A stretch of DNA of 14,187 nucleotides from assembly GCA_007280315.1 (NCBI GenBank), contig QYQC01000017.1, positions 1 to 14,187 of the forward strand, given 5' to 3'. The stretch's first letter is position 1, and every line of letters starts with the position of its first letter. Both the position numbers and the translations under genes were made by a program. The notes under the pieces are model-generated. The model saw only the letters and a list, made by a program, of their open reading frames with translations, was not told the origin of the DNA and ran no database searches. This document shows, piece by piece, positions 6,303-14,187 of this stretch. This stretch comes from Betaproteobacteria bacterium (GTDB taxonomy: Bacteria; Pseudomonadota; Gammaproteobacteria; Burkholderiales; SG8-39).

Positions 6303-8930
6303 ATGCCAACCACACGCCGTCGTCTTTTCGTCGCGCTGATCGCAGCAATTGCCACCACCGGCGTCCACGCCGATCCAGCAAAGCTCGATGCGGGACTGCG
6401 CCGCCAGTTGGACAAAAACGCGACAACGCGGAACAACCCTCTTGCGCGCTCAGTGGAATCCGAAATGGTCGCCGCAAACGTCCAATTCAGCGGCAACGGC
6501 CTGGCTGCAATGAAGGCGCTCGGTGTGACCATACGCTCGGTGATTGGCGACCTGGCCACGGTGCTGGTCCCGATAGACAGGCTGGCCGAGGTCGCCGCAC
6601 TGCCCGAAGTAGTGCGTCTCGAGGTGCCGAGCCGCCCGGTCCCGCGTTTGGACAAGAGCGTGCCATTCACGCGTGCCGACCAGCTCCGTAGCGGCACGCT
6701 TGCCGCAGGTTGGACCGGCGGCACCGGCAAGGGCGTGATTGTCGGAGTAATCGATACAGGCATCGATATCAGCCACGGCGATTTTCGTAATGCCAACGGC
6801 ACAACGCGCATTTTGAGGATGTGGAACCAGCGCAACGTTACCGGCGGTACGCCGCCGATGGGCTCCGACGGGACCACCCCGCTCTATGGCGCCGAGTGCA
6901 GTCAGGCCGCGATTGACGCCGCGATCGGCACTGCGGCCAACGCAACCAGCGTATGCAACCCGGACGACAACGGCAATCACGGCAGCCACGTTGCCGGCAT
7001 TGCAGCAGGCAACGGCCGCGGCACCGGCAACGGCCAGACGGCGGGACGCTTCGTCGGCATGGCGCCCGAAGCCGATTTGCTCGTCGCGAATTCCATCGAC
7101 AAAGGGGTCAATGCGCAGGGCGATCCGGTAACCGATGCCATCGCATGGATGACACGCGTGGCCAAGCAGCTGGATAAACCTCTGGTCATCAACCTCAGCC
7201 TCGGTTCCTATTTTGGCGCCCGGGACGGCACCGGCAGTTTCCAGGTCGCGATCGACAATGCCTCGGGTCCGGGGGTAATCATCGCCGCCGCCGCCGGCAA
7301 CGAAGGCAACGCACCAATTCGCACCGAAATCGCGCCGATGACACAGGGCCAGACCGTCGGCGTGACCTTCAGCATACCTGCCGGCCGTACTGCCGAGCAG
7401 CTCGAATTCTGGAGTGACGGCGACAATCAGTATGCGATCCAGCTTACCTGCCCGAACGCCCAGCAGACTGCAGTGGTTGCGGCGGGCAGTGTGCTCCCTG
7501 ATTTCGACGCGGCCGGCTGCGGCAAGATTGAAGTCACCTCGAACGCCCCGAGTTCCGCCAATGGCGATCGCCAGTACAGCATCAACCTCCGCAGCGGCAC
7601 CAACGCGCTTGCCGCCGGCAACTGGACATTGAGCATTCGTGCGGATGCCGTGCCGGTATCGCAGACGCTGGGGATCGTTTGCGGTGAGACCGGAAACGGC
7701 GCCGTCTTTACCGGCAACTTCGCCCCGACGGTGACCAAAGGGATATTGACCGACAGCGCCAGTGCCCGCCGCTCGATAGCGGTCGCCGCGCTCAACACGA
7801 ATTACGTGTGGAATACCGCGGCCGGACCCACGGACAAGATGGTGGACAACGGCCCGCTCGGCGACGTCGGCGGCTTCAGCAGCCGCGGCCCGCGCCGCGT
7901 CTGCAGCGGGAAGAACATCGATATTTCCACCGCCAGCGGACTGAGGAACAAGAACGAATGCACGAAGCCGGTGATGAAACCCGATCTCGCCGCGCCCGGT
8001 TCCTACATCATGTCCACGCTCGCCGGCGCGGCCAAGGCGGCCGCGACGGCAGCCGATGTCGAAGCCGACGGCGTGCACGTCGCCTATATGGGCACCAGCA
8101 TGGCGACGCCGCACGTCGCGGGCGCGGTGGCGCTGCTGCTGCAGGCGAATCCGAAGCTGACGCCGGAGGAGGCGAAGCGTATTCTGTTCACGACGCTGCA
8201 AACCAATCAGTACACGCAGGCTGCGACCCTGCCGGCATTTGCGCCCGGCGTCGATATGCCGCCGAATCCGAACGACGCCTGGGGCTATGGCGCGATGGAT
8301 ACGGCGATGGCGGTGCGACAGGCGACGGGTAATGTGCTTGCCACTGGCTGGAACCTGGCGGGCAATACGCTTTCGACCCCGTTGGACGTGGCGGCGACCT
8401 TCGGCGCGGCGGCCACCAAGGATCTGATCACCACGGTGTGGAAATGGGTTCCGGCTTCAAGCGCATGGGCGTTCTACGCGCCGTCGCTGGCGGCACAGGG
8501 AGGCACCGCGCTGCAGGATTACGCCACCGGCAAGGGGTATCAGGTGCTCGCCACCATTAATCCTGGGGAGGGCTACTGGGTAAACGCAAAGCCGGCCGCC
8601 GGATCGAGTCGGGCAGTGATCCCGGCGCTGAGCGGCACCGCGTTTGCCTTCGCGCCGGCATCGCTGAACAGCGGCTGGAATCTGGTCGCCACCGGACCGA
8701 ATGAAGATCCGGCCGGGTTCAATACCCGCGCGGTCGCGAGCAGCAAGGCGCTGGTCACACTTTGGACCTGGGACACCGCGAGCAACAGCTGGTATTTTTA
8801 CGCGCCCACGCTTGCGGCGCAGGGCGGTACCGCGCTCAGCAGCTACATCAGCGGCAAGGGCTATCTTGACTTTGTCGCGACCGGCAAGAAACTCGGCAGT
8901 GGAACAGGGTTTTGGGCCAACGCCAACTAG
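6303..8930 (+). CDS. exported S8 (subtilisin-like) serine peptidase with two C-terminal repeats
   Basis: An 875-residue secreted protease precursor. Residues 1-23 form a signal peptide (RRR, hydrophobic core, likely cut after VHA). About 50-115 resemble an inhibitor I9-type propeptide. The catalytic domain follows with D151 (VIDTGID), H226 (NHGSHVAG), oxyanion N333 (AAAGNEGN) and S599 (GTSMATPHVAG), so the triad is complete. Some 265 residues separate N333 from S599. The part from about 345 to 480 (QLEFWSDGDNQYAIQLTCP, GNWTLSIRA) looks like an inserted beta-sandwich, as in CspA-like S8 enzymes. The C-terminus has two similar units, about 681-762 and 790-875. Seven cysteines suggest disulfides. 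ATG at 6303 follows GGGAGAGG. It has its own promoter and a hairpin leader. Substrate unknown; periplasmic, surface or secreted location cannot be decided. Confidence 0.92.
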   Translation: MPTTRRRLFVALIAAIATTGVHADPAKLDAGLRRQLDKNATTRNNPLARSVESEMVAANVQFSGNGLAAMKALGVTIRSVIGDLATVLVPIDRLAEVAALPEVVRLEVPSRPVPRLDKSVPFTRADQLRSGTLAAGWTGGTGKGVIVGVIDTGIDISHGDFRNANGTTRILRMWNQRNVTGGTPPMGSDGTTPLYGAECSQAAIDAAIGTAANATSVCNPDDNGNHGSHVAGIAAGNGRGTGNGQTAGRFVGMAPEADLLVANSIDKGVNAQGDPVTDAIAWMTRVAKQLDKPLVINLSLGSYFGARDGTGSFQVAIDNASGPGVIIAAAAGNEGNAPIRTEIAPMTQGQTVGVTFSIPAGRTAEQLEFWSDGDNQYAIQLTCPNAQQTAVVAAGSVLPDFDAAGCGKIEVTSNAPSSANGDRQYSINLRSGTNALAAGNWTLSIRADAVPVSQTLGIVCGETGNGAVFTGNFAPTVTKGILTDSASARRSIAVAALNTNYVWNTAAGPTDKMVDNGPLGDVGGFSSRGPRRVCSGKNIDISTASGLRNKNECTKPVMKPDLAAPGSYIMSTLAGAAKAAATAADVEADGVHVAYMGTSMATPHVAGAVALLLQANPKLTPEEAKRILFTTLQTNQYTQAATLPAFAPGVDMPPNPNDAWGYGAMDTAMAVRQATGNVLATGWNLAGNTLSTPLDVAATFGAAATKDLITTVWKWVPASSAWAFYAPSLAAQGGTALQDYATGKGYQVLATINPGEGYWVNAKPAAGSSRAVIPALSGTAFAFAPASLNSGWNLVATGPNEDPAGFNTRAVASSKALVTLWTWDTASNSWYFYAPTLAAQGGTALSSYISGKGYLDFVATGKKLGSGTGFWANAN
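8343..8927 (+). repeat. two protein-level tandem repeats at the S8 peptidase C-terminus
   Basis: Unit 1 (residues 681-762) and unit 2 (790-875) share the order GWNL, a variable loop, VWKW or LWTW, a W-FYAPSLAAQGGTAL or W-FYAPTLAAQGGTAL block, a GKGY motif and a closing G-YWVNA or G-FWANA. They are separated by an alanine-rich linker of about 27 residues. The aromatic-rich pattern suggests small beta domains for binding or surface retention. I do not recognise a named domain with certainty. Confidence 0.8.
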
Positions 8931-9001
8931 ATATCCAGGTGAACGACGGGTAAGCTTCGGACAGGGACGGAGATTGGCTTAAAACCTCAGGGAGGCATTA
9001 A

Positions 9002-9961
9002 ATGTTTCGAACGATATTGCGCGGCTTGGTTATAGTGCTGGCGCTTGCAGCAGGCGCTGCATCGGCGCAGCAGTTTCCGGCCAAGCCGATTACCCTGATT
9101 TGTCCCTGGCCGGCCGGCGGCTCGTCTGATCTTGTCATGCGAGCCTTCGCCGAGTCCGTAGGCCGGCAGCTCGGGCAGCAGGTAGTGATTGAAAACCGAC
9201 CCGGCGCATCCGGCACCATGGGCGCGGGTGCAATGGTAAATGCGCAACCCGACGGCTACACGCTGACACAGCTGCCAATCAGCGTGTTTCGCGTGCCGCA
9301 TATCAACAAGACGCCGTTCGATCCGCTCAAGGACATCACCTACATCATTAACGTCACGGGCTACACCTTCGGCCTGGTGGTTCGTGCCGATGCGCCGTGG
9401 AAGGATCTGCCCGAATTCGTCGCCTACGCCAAGTCCAATCCGGAGAAGATCACCTACGGCACGCCCGGCGCCGGAACCACGCCGCATCTTGCAGTGGAGC
9501 AGTTCGCGCTGGAGGCCGGAATCAAGCTGACACACATTCCGTTCAAGGGGTTTGCCGAGAACATGCAAAGTCTGCTCGGCGGGCACACCATGGCGCTATC
9601 GGACTCGACCGGCTGGGCGCCGCACGTCGATGCGGGCAAGGCGCGCCTTCTGGCCACCTACGGCAGCAAGCGTACCAAGCGCTGGCCGCAGGTGCCGACA
9701 CTGCTTGATGCTGGCTACCACACAGTTTCGGATTCACCCTTCGGCTTCGGCGGACCGAAGGGCATGGATCCGAAGGTGGTGAAGATTCTGCACGATGCGT
9801 TCCGCAAGGCGATGGACGACCCGAAAGTCCTGGCGATGCTGGAGAAATTCGATCAGCCGGTGATTTATATGAACGGCGAGGACTATTCGAAATTTGCGAG
9901 AAAATCCTTCGCCGAGGAAAAAGTGCTGATCGAGAAGCTGGGAATGGCGGCAAAGAACTAA
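9002..9961 (+). CDS. tripartite tricarboxylate transporter substrate-binding protein (Bug/TctC family)
   Basis: A 319-residue periplasmic receptor. The signal peptide is about residues 1-22 (MFRTILRGLVIVLALAAGAASA, cut before QQFP). The mature start FPAKPITLICPWPAGGSSDL, the IENRPGASGTMGA block, the DGYTL motif and the TYGTPGAGTTPHL region are hallmarks of the Bug family, which bind small carboxylates or other metabolites for TctA/TctB transporters. Length is normal. ATG at 9002 follows AGGGAGG at 6 nt. No TctA or TctB membrane gene is in the window, so this is an orphan receptor as far as can be seen, a common situation in Burkholderiales. It starts 71 bp after the peptidase gene with no clear terminator between, so read-through is possible. 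Ligand unknown. Confidence 0.92.
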   Translation: MFRTILRGLVIVLALAAGAASAQQFPAKPITLICPWPAGGSSDLVMRAFAESVGRQLGQQVVIENRPGASGTMGAGAMVNAQPDGYTLTQLPISVFRVPHINKTPFDPLKDITYIINVTGYTFGLVVRADAPWKDLPEFVAYAKSNPEKITYGTPGAGTTPHLAVEQFALEAGIKLTHIPFKGFAENMQSLLGGHTMALSDSTGWAPHVDAGKARLLATYGSKRTKRWPQVPTLLDAGYHTVSDSPFGFGGPKGMDPKVVKILHDAFRKAMDDPKVLAMLEKFDQPVIYMNGEDYSKFARKSFAEEKVLIEKLGMAAKN

Positions 9962-10021
9962 AGCCAAACTGCGAGTAGGACGACGACTCGATCAGGCAGC
10001 GATGCCTCAGGAGAACATGCT

Positions 10022-10702
10022 ATGCCGCGTCTGTCTGCGGATTGGGTCATCGGATTGGTGGGGATAGTTGCTGCGGCCGGGGTGTTCTTCTTCCTGCTGC
10101 CGTCTCACGCTGCCGTGCCGCTTCCAGATCCAAAGTTCGACGCGCCGCTTTCGACCGCCGCCGGAACCCGGACTGCCGTATTTGCCGGCGGTTGTTTCTG
10201 GGGCGTGGAGGCGGTGTTTGAACACGTCAAAGGCGTCACCGACGTGGTATCGGGGTACTCGGGCGGAAGTGCCGCCAGCGCGAACTACGGTCAGGTGAGT
10301 TCGGGCGATACGGATCACGCGGAGTCGGTGCGCATTTCCTACGATCCGTCGCGCATTTCCTACGGTCAGCTGTTGAAGGTGTTCTTTTCTGTCGCGCACA
10401 ACCCGACCGAACTTAACCGGCAAGGTCCTGACAGCGGAACCCAGTACCGCTCGGCCGTGTTCTTTGCCGATGACGAACAGAAGCGCGTAACCGAAGCGTA
10501 CGTTGCGCAACTCCAGTCGGCGCGCACATTTTCGCAACCCATCGTGACCCAGGTAACGCCGTTGAAGGCGTTCTACGAAGCCGAGGCCTATCACCAGGAT
10601 TATCTCGCGCGCAATCCGAACCAGCCGTATATTGTCGTCAACGACATGCCGAAAATTGCCAACCTGCAGCGCCAGTTTCCAACGCTATACGTGGGTAAGT
10701 AG
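10022..10702 (+). CDS. msrA: peptide-methionine (S)-S-oxide reductase with N-terminal membrane leader
   Basis: A 226-residue MsrA, which reduces methionine-S-sulfoxide in proteins. The catalytic motif GGCFWG gives C58, with E63 following. The GYSGG, SGDTDHAESVRISYDP and GPDSGTQYRSAVFF blocks are family-typical. Residues 8-27 are hydrophobic (DWVIGLVGIVAAAGVFFFLL), followed by LPSHA, so the protein is exported or membrane-anchored, with the catalytic domain probably periplasmic. C58 is the only cysteine: the C-terminal resolving cysteines of E. coli-type MsrA are missing. ATG at 10022 is preceded by CAGGAG (10008-10013). A small hairpin AGGCA-GCGA-TGCCT (9994-10007) abuts this site and may affect initiation. 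Sixty base pairs separate it from the receptor gene, and both flanking plus-strand genes also encode exported proteins. Confidence 0.95.
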   Translation: MPRLSADWVIGLVGIVAAAGVFFFLLPSHAAVPLPDPKFDAPLSTAAGTRTAVFAGGCFWGVEAVFEHVKGVTDVVSGYSGGSAASANYGQVSSGDTDHAESVRISYDPSRISYGQLLKVFFSVAHNPTELNRQGPDSGTQYRSAVFFADDEQKRVTEAYVAQLQSARTFSQPIVTQVTPLKAFYEAEAYHQDYLARNPNQPYIVVNDMPKIANLQRQFPTLYVGK

Positions 10703-10729
10703 ACTCGAAGTTCGGTCTGGTTCGACCAT

Positions 10730-10748
10730 GCGCTGCGCGGCTCAGCGC
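10730..10748. terminator. small hairpin between convergent genes
   Basis: GCGCTG (10730-10735) and CAGCGC (10743-10748) enclose a 7-nt loop in the 109-bp gap between msrA and the convergent dehydrogenase gene. Only ATTT follows on the plus strand, so termination is doubtful. A wider repeat (10713-10721 with 10790-10798, 9 bp including one G-T pair) brackets it. A role as a shared end structure is a guess. Confidence 0.25.
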
Positions 10749-10811
10749 GATTTCCTACTCGATGGACGCGCACAATAGTGCGGTTACCGACCAGACTGCA
10801 GGCGGTACCTG

Positions 10812-12227
10812 CTACGGCAGTACCTTCGCCGGATTGAACAATCCGCGCGGGTCGAGCGCGTTCTTGATCGAACGCATCATGTTCAATTCGACCTCGGATT
10901 TGTATTGACGCATTTCCGCCAGCAAATACTGTCCGATGCCGTGCTCGGCGCTGAAGGTGCCGCCGAGCTCCGCCGCTACCGCATAAGTGATCCGGTGCAT
11001 TTCATCGATTACTGTCTGCGGATCGGGAAACGCATCCCAGGTGTCAAAATCGAACAGCGGCAGGAAGTGAAGATTGCCGTCGCCCAGGTGTGCCACGATG
11101 ACGATGCGCATGCCTGCGAACTTCTGTTCGAGAATCGGGCTGACGCGGCGCACGAATTCCGGAACCTTCGAAACCGGCACCGCGATATCGTGGGGAACGC
11201 CTCTGCCTGCCTTTTGCGTCGCTTCGGTTACGCTGTGGCGGATGTGCCACATCGCTGCGCGCTGCGTTTCATTGGCCGAGACCGCTGCGTCGGTAAGCAG
11301 GCCGCCTGACAGCGCGGTCTGCAGCACGCCCTCGATGCTGGAACGAAGTCCGTCATCGACGGCGTCATCGCCGAGTTCGGCCAGGACGTGCCAGGGACAG
11401 TCCGCGTTCACTGGAGTTTGCAGTCCGGGCGTAAGCGCCAGAACGTTCTGCATGTGGGCGGCGTTCATTAGTTCGAACGCCGAAAGCTGAGCTCCCAGCG
11501 ACGACTGCAGCAGATTGAGCAATTCCAGTGCGGCGTCGAGGCTGACCGGCGCCAGCCAGACCGCGATATGACGGGTATTGAGCGGATGCAGCTTGAGCGT
11601 GGCTGCGGTGATGATGCCGAGCAATCCTTCGGAGCCGATGAACAGGTGTTTGAGATCGAAGCCCGTATTGTTCTTGCGCAAGCTCCGCAGTCCGTGCCAG
11701 ATGGTCGCGTCCGGCAGCACCACCTCCAGCCCGAGCACGTTCTCGCGCGTGTTGCCGTAACGCAGCACGCCGGTGCCGCCGGCATTGGTGGCGATGTTGC
11801 CGCCGATCTGGCAGATGCCCTCGGCGCCCAGGCTGACCGGATAGAAGCGGCCGGCGTCGACGGCAGCGCGCTGTACCTCCGCGAGCACGCAGCCGGCTTC
11901 AACCGTGATCGAATTGTTGGCGGCGTCGACCTCACGGATGCGCCGCATGCGCGACAAGCTGAGGACTACGCCCCGGCCGCCTGCGAAAGGAACCGAACCG
12001 CCACACAGGCTGGTGTTGCCGCCTTGCGGCTGGATCGGTACCGATCGCGCCACGCAACATGCGACCACCGAGGCAACTTCCTCAACGCTGCGAGGTCGCA
12101 CCACGCAAAGCGCAGTGCCCTTGTAGTAGTTGCGACAGTCGGTCACGTACGCAGAGACATCGTCCGCCGCGGTGAGCACACCCGTGTCGCCGACGATTCG
12201 CACCAGGTCATCGATCATCGCTTCCAT
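10812..12227 (-). CDS. FAD-binding D-2-hydroxyacid dehydrogenase (GlcD/D-lactate dehydrogenase-like)
   Basis: A 471-residue flavoprotein of the VAO/PCMH family that oxidises a D-2-hydroxy acid to the 2-oxo acid. The N-terminal FAD domain has RPRSVEEVASVV (44-55), PQGGNTSLCGGS (67-78) and the flavin-contact segment GAEGICQIGGNIATNAGG (134-151). The C-terminal FAD-oxidase domain carries HLGDGNLH (380-387), SAEHGIG (426-432) and the closing DPRGLFNPAKVLP. These fit D-lactate, D-2-hydroxyglutarate and glycolate oxidase subunits; the closest impression is a single-chain enzyme passing electrons to ETF or the quinone pool. No iron-sulfur partner gene is next to it. The start ATG shares one base with the stop of the upstream oxidoreductase gene (TGATG), which indicates translational coupling. 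An ATG three codons later is possible. Substrate not determined. Confidence 0.9.
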   Translation of the reverse strand: MEAMIDDLVRIVGDTGVLTAADDVSAYVTDCRNYYKGTALCVVRPRSVEEVASVVACCVARSVPIQPQGGNTSLCGGSVPFAGGRGVVLSLSRMRRIREVDAANNSITVEAGCVLAEVQRAAVDAGRFYPVSLGAEGICQIGGNIATNAGGTGVLRYGNTRENVLGLEVVLPDATIWHGLRSLRKNNTGFDLKHLFIGSEGLLGIITAATLKLHPLNTRHIAVWLAPVSLDAALELLNLLQSSLGAQLSAFELMNAAHMQNVLALTPGLQTPVNADCPWHVLAELGDDAVDDGLRSSIEGVLQTALSGGLLTDAAVSANETQRAAMWHIRHSVTEATQKAGRGVPHDIAVPVSKVPEFVRRVSPILEQKFAGMRIVIVAHLGDGNLHFLPLFDFDTWDAFPDPQTVIDEMHRITYAVAAELGGTFSAEHGIGQYLLAEMRQYKSEVELNMMRSIKNALDPRGLFNPAKVLP

Positions 12228-14187
12228 CAGTTGTTGCTTCCTCTATTGAACTCTTTCATCAACTCGGCCTGCCGGTTTTGCGCAGCGATAAAATTGCGCT
12301 CCTTGACCGGCCCGTAGCCGCGTATGTCCTCCGGCAGGCGCGCAATTTCTGCGGCCGACGCCAGCGATTCAGGACGCAGATCGGCGAGCAGCGTGCTCAG
12401 CGTCGCTTCGTACTCCTTTATCAGCCGGCGCTCCATGCGGCGCTCCGCCCCGTAGCCGAACGGGTCGAAGGGCGTGCCGCGCAGAAACTTCAGCGGCGCC
12501 AAAATTCTAAATGCAGGCATCAACCATGCGCCGTAGCTGCGCTTCACCGGCTCTCCGCTGACGGGGTCGTTGCGGCTCAGTGCCGGAACCGCCAGATGAA
12601 AGCGGAGCTTGTACTTGCCTTCGAAGGCCGAATCGAGCGTGCGCGCAAATTCCGGCGCAGTGTAAAGCCGCGCAACCTCGTATTCGTCCTTGTAGGCAAG
12701 CAGTTTGAAATAGCCGCGTGCGACTGCCTCGGTCAGCAGGGAACTGCCGGGCTTGAGTGCGTCCTCCGCCCGGCGTATGCGGTCGACCAGTTCGGTGTAG
12801 CGACGGGCGTAAGCCTGGTCCTGGTACGCGGTCAAATAGCCGCTGCGTCGTGCCACGATCTCCTCCAGGTTCCGCGACAGCCGGTGCGCCGGCACGGCGG
12901 GCTCATGTTCTTGCGCAAGCTTCTCGATGCCTTCGGGGTCGTGGACAGTGCGCCGGCCCCAGAGGAAGGCCTGCGTGTTTGCCGCGACGGCGACCGAGTT
13001 GAGTTCGATCGCCTTGATCAGCGCCACCGACGAGACCGGCACCAGGCCTTTCTGGTAGGCGTATCCGAGCAGGAACATGTTGGTCATGATCGCATCGCCG
13101 CTCAGAATCGACGCGAGGCGCGTGGCACCGAGGAAATCCGCGGCGCCGGTGCCGACGGCATCGGCGATCTGCTCCTGCATCGCGGCGAGCGGGAACGGGT
13201 GGTCCGGATTGCGCACGAAGTCGCCGGTGATCGCCTGGCCGGTGTTTATGATCGCCCGGGTAAACCCGGCTTGCGCCTTAAACAGGACTTCGTCGCTGGC
13301 GGCGACCAGGATATCGCAGCCGAGCACGATACGGGCCTCGCCGGTGGCGATGCGCACTGCGGAGAGCTGGTCCTGCCGTGCCGCCAGGCGCACATGCGAC
13401 ATCACCGCGCCGCCTTTTTGCGCGAGACCGGTCATGTCCAGAAGCGAAACGCCTTTGCCCTCCAGATGGGCCGCCATTCCGATCAGGGCGCCGATAGTTA
13501 TTACGCCGGTGCCGCCGACGCCCGCAATGAGAATGCCGTAGGGCGTGGACAGATCCGGCAGCGTCGGCTCCGGCAGGGCTGTAAACATCGCCGCGTCCGC
13601 GGTTACGCCTTTGCCCCTGCGCATCGATCCGCCTTCCACGGTGACGAAGCTCGGACACAATCCTTCGACACAGGAATAGTCCTTGTTGCAGGAAAACTGG
13701 TCGATGGCGCGCTTGCGTCCGAATTCAGTTTCGACCGGCACAATGGACAGGCAGTTGGACTTTGTGCCGCAGTCGCCGCAGCCTTCGCACACCATCTCGT
13801 TGATGAATACGCGCGTTGCCGGGTCAGGATAGCTGCCGCGCTTGCGCCGGCGGCGCTTCTCGGCCGCGCAGGTCTGATCGTAGATCAGCGCCGTGACACC
13901 CGGTGTCTGGCGCAACTCGCGCTGTACCACCTCAAGATCCTCACGCGCTCGGATATCCACATCTGGCGGAAAACCGGCGTCGCCGGGGTAATGCTGCGGA
14001 TCCTCCGCCAGAACGATGATGCGGCGCACGCCTTCTGCGCTCAGCTGACGGGCGACCTGGGGCACGCTGATGGGGCCGTCGATGGGCTGGCCGCCGGTCA
14101 TGGCGACCGCGTCGTTGTACAAAATCTTGTAAGTGATATTGACGTTGGACGCAATGGCGGCGCGAATCGCCAGAAGTCCCGAGTGAT
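12227..14187 (-). CDS. indolepyruvate ferredoxin oxidoreductase, single-chain type, N-terminal half outside window
   Basis: The frame is open to the right edge and no start is visible; 652 residues remain of a family usually about 1150-1200 long. The enzyme oxidatively decarboxylates aryl-2-oxoacids such as indolepyruvate to acyl-CoA, reducing ferredoxin. The first visible residues (HSGLLAIRAAIASNVNITYKILYNDAVAMTGGQP) are the end of the thiamine-diphosphate domain. A cysteine-rich segment follows (about 13654-13790; CEGCGDCGTKSNC and SCNKDYSCVEGLC), probably binding iron-sulfur. The gamma-type domain begins near 13540 with GILIAGVGGTGVITIG and LAQKGGAVMSHVRL. The C-terminal DUF6537-like part includes KRSYGAWLMPAFRILAPLKFLRG. 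It is upstream in an operon with the D-2-hydroxyacid dehydrogenase. An apparent start near 14122 is only an internal TTG leucine codon. Confidence 0.93.
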   Translation of the reverse strand, partial: HSGLLAIRAAIASNVNITYKILYNDAVAMTGGQPIDGPISVPQVARQLSAEGVRRIIVLAEDPQHYPGDAGFPPDVDIRAREDLEVVQRELRQTPGVTALIYDQTCAAEKRRRRKRGSYPDPATRVFINEMVCEGCGDCGTKSNCLSIVPVETEFGRKRAIDQFSCNKDYSCVEGLCPSFVTVEGGSMRRGKGVTADAAMFTALPEPTLPDLSTPYGILIAGVGGTGVITIGALIGMAAHLEGKGVSLLDMTGLAQKGGAVMSHVRLAARQDQLSAVRIATGEARIVLGCDILVAASDEVLFKAQAGFTRAIINTGQAITGDFVRNPDHPFPLAAMQEQIADAVGTGAADFLGATRLASILSGDAIMTNMFLLGYAYQKGLVPVSSVALIKAIELNSVAVAANTQAFLWGRRTVHDPEGIEKLAQEHEPAVPAHRLSRNLEEIVARRSGYLTAYQDQAYARRYTELVDRIRRAEDALKPGSSLLTEAVARGYFKLLAYKDEYEVARLYTAPEFARTLDSAFEGKYKLRFHLAVPALSRNDPVSGEPVKRSYGAWLMPAFRILAPLKFLRGTPFDPFGYGAERRMERRLIKEYEATLSTLLADLRPESLASAAEIARLPEDIRGYGPVKERNFIAAQNRQAELMKEFNRGSNN

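Noticed and set aside
6450..8201. Minus-strand open frame of about 580 codons opposite the S8 peptidase
   Set aside because: No domain or signal recognisable; the plus-strand protein has the full catalytic triad and a signal peptide.
14120..14122. Start of the indolepyruvate oxidoreductase at the right end
   Set aside because: The codon is TTG within ITYKILYNDAVAMTGGQP, a conserved internal motif; the frame continues to the window edge.

Overview
The window reads as a chromosomal segment of a GC-rich betaproteobacterium, most likely Burkholderiales or a relative. The reasons are a Bug/TctC-type periplasmic receptor, a 508-residue class I fumarase, a single-chain indolepyruvate ferredoxin oxidoreductase and tightly packed GC-rich genes. 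The taxonomic call is inference from gene families, not from a marker gene. No transposase, integrase, CRISPR array or phage gene is visible.

Layout. Positions 1-3512 are on the minus strand and hold, in transcription order, a family III CoA-transferase (2331-3512), a class I iron-sulfur fumarate hydratase (649-2175) and an EamA-type membrane transporter that runs off the left edge (1-587). A 294-bp divergent intergenic region (3513-3806) separates these from acetyl-CoA synthetase on the plus strand (3807-5780). The 522 bp after acs (5781-6302) contain no protein gene. They hold a probable terminator, a stable-RNA promoter, a broken tRNA-Ser copy, an intact tRNA-Ser(GGA) (6007-6098), and a strong sigma70-like promoter with a hairpin leader for the next gene. 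Three exported proteins follow on the plus strand: a large S8 serine peptidase with two C-terminal repeats (6303-8930), a tripartite-tricarboxylate-transporter receptor (9002-9961) and a membrane-leader MsrA (10022-10702). The right end (10812-14187) is a minus-strand operon of indolepyruvate ferredoxin oxidoreductase, cut by the right edge, and an FAD-linked D-2-hydroxyacid dehydrogenase, with stop and start codons overlapping as TGATG.

How the genes fit together. The left half is central carbon and acyl-CoA chemistry: fumarate (perhaps mesaconate) hydration, CoA transfer and acetate activation. The middle is envelope and periplasm biology. The right end is 2-oxoacid and 2-hydroxyacid oxidation, where translational coupling implies a shared substrate route.

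The most unusual object is at 5867-6006. It is a second copy of the tRNA-Ser gene, identical to the intact one over 35 nt of the 5' half and then over 10 nt of the 3' anticodon arm. The two matches are separated by exactly 84 nt of hairpin-rich sequence that sits between anticodon bases 34 and 35. The copy is truncated in the variable arm and is followed at once by the intact tRNA. The only tRNA-type promoter seen lies in front of the broken copy.
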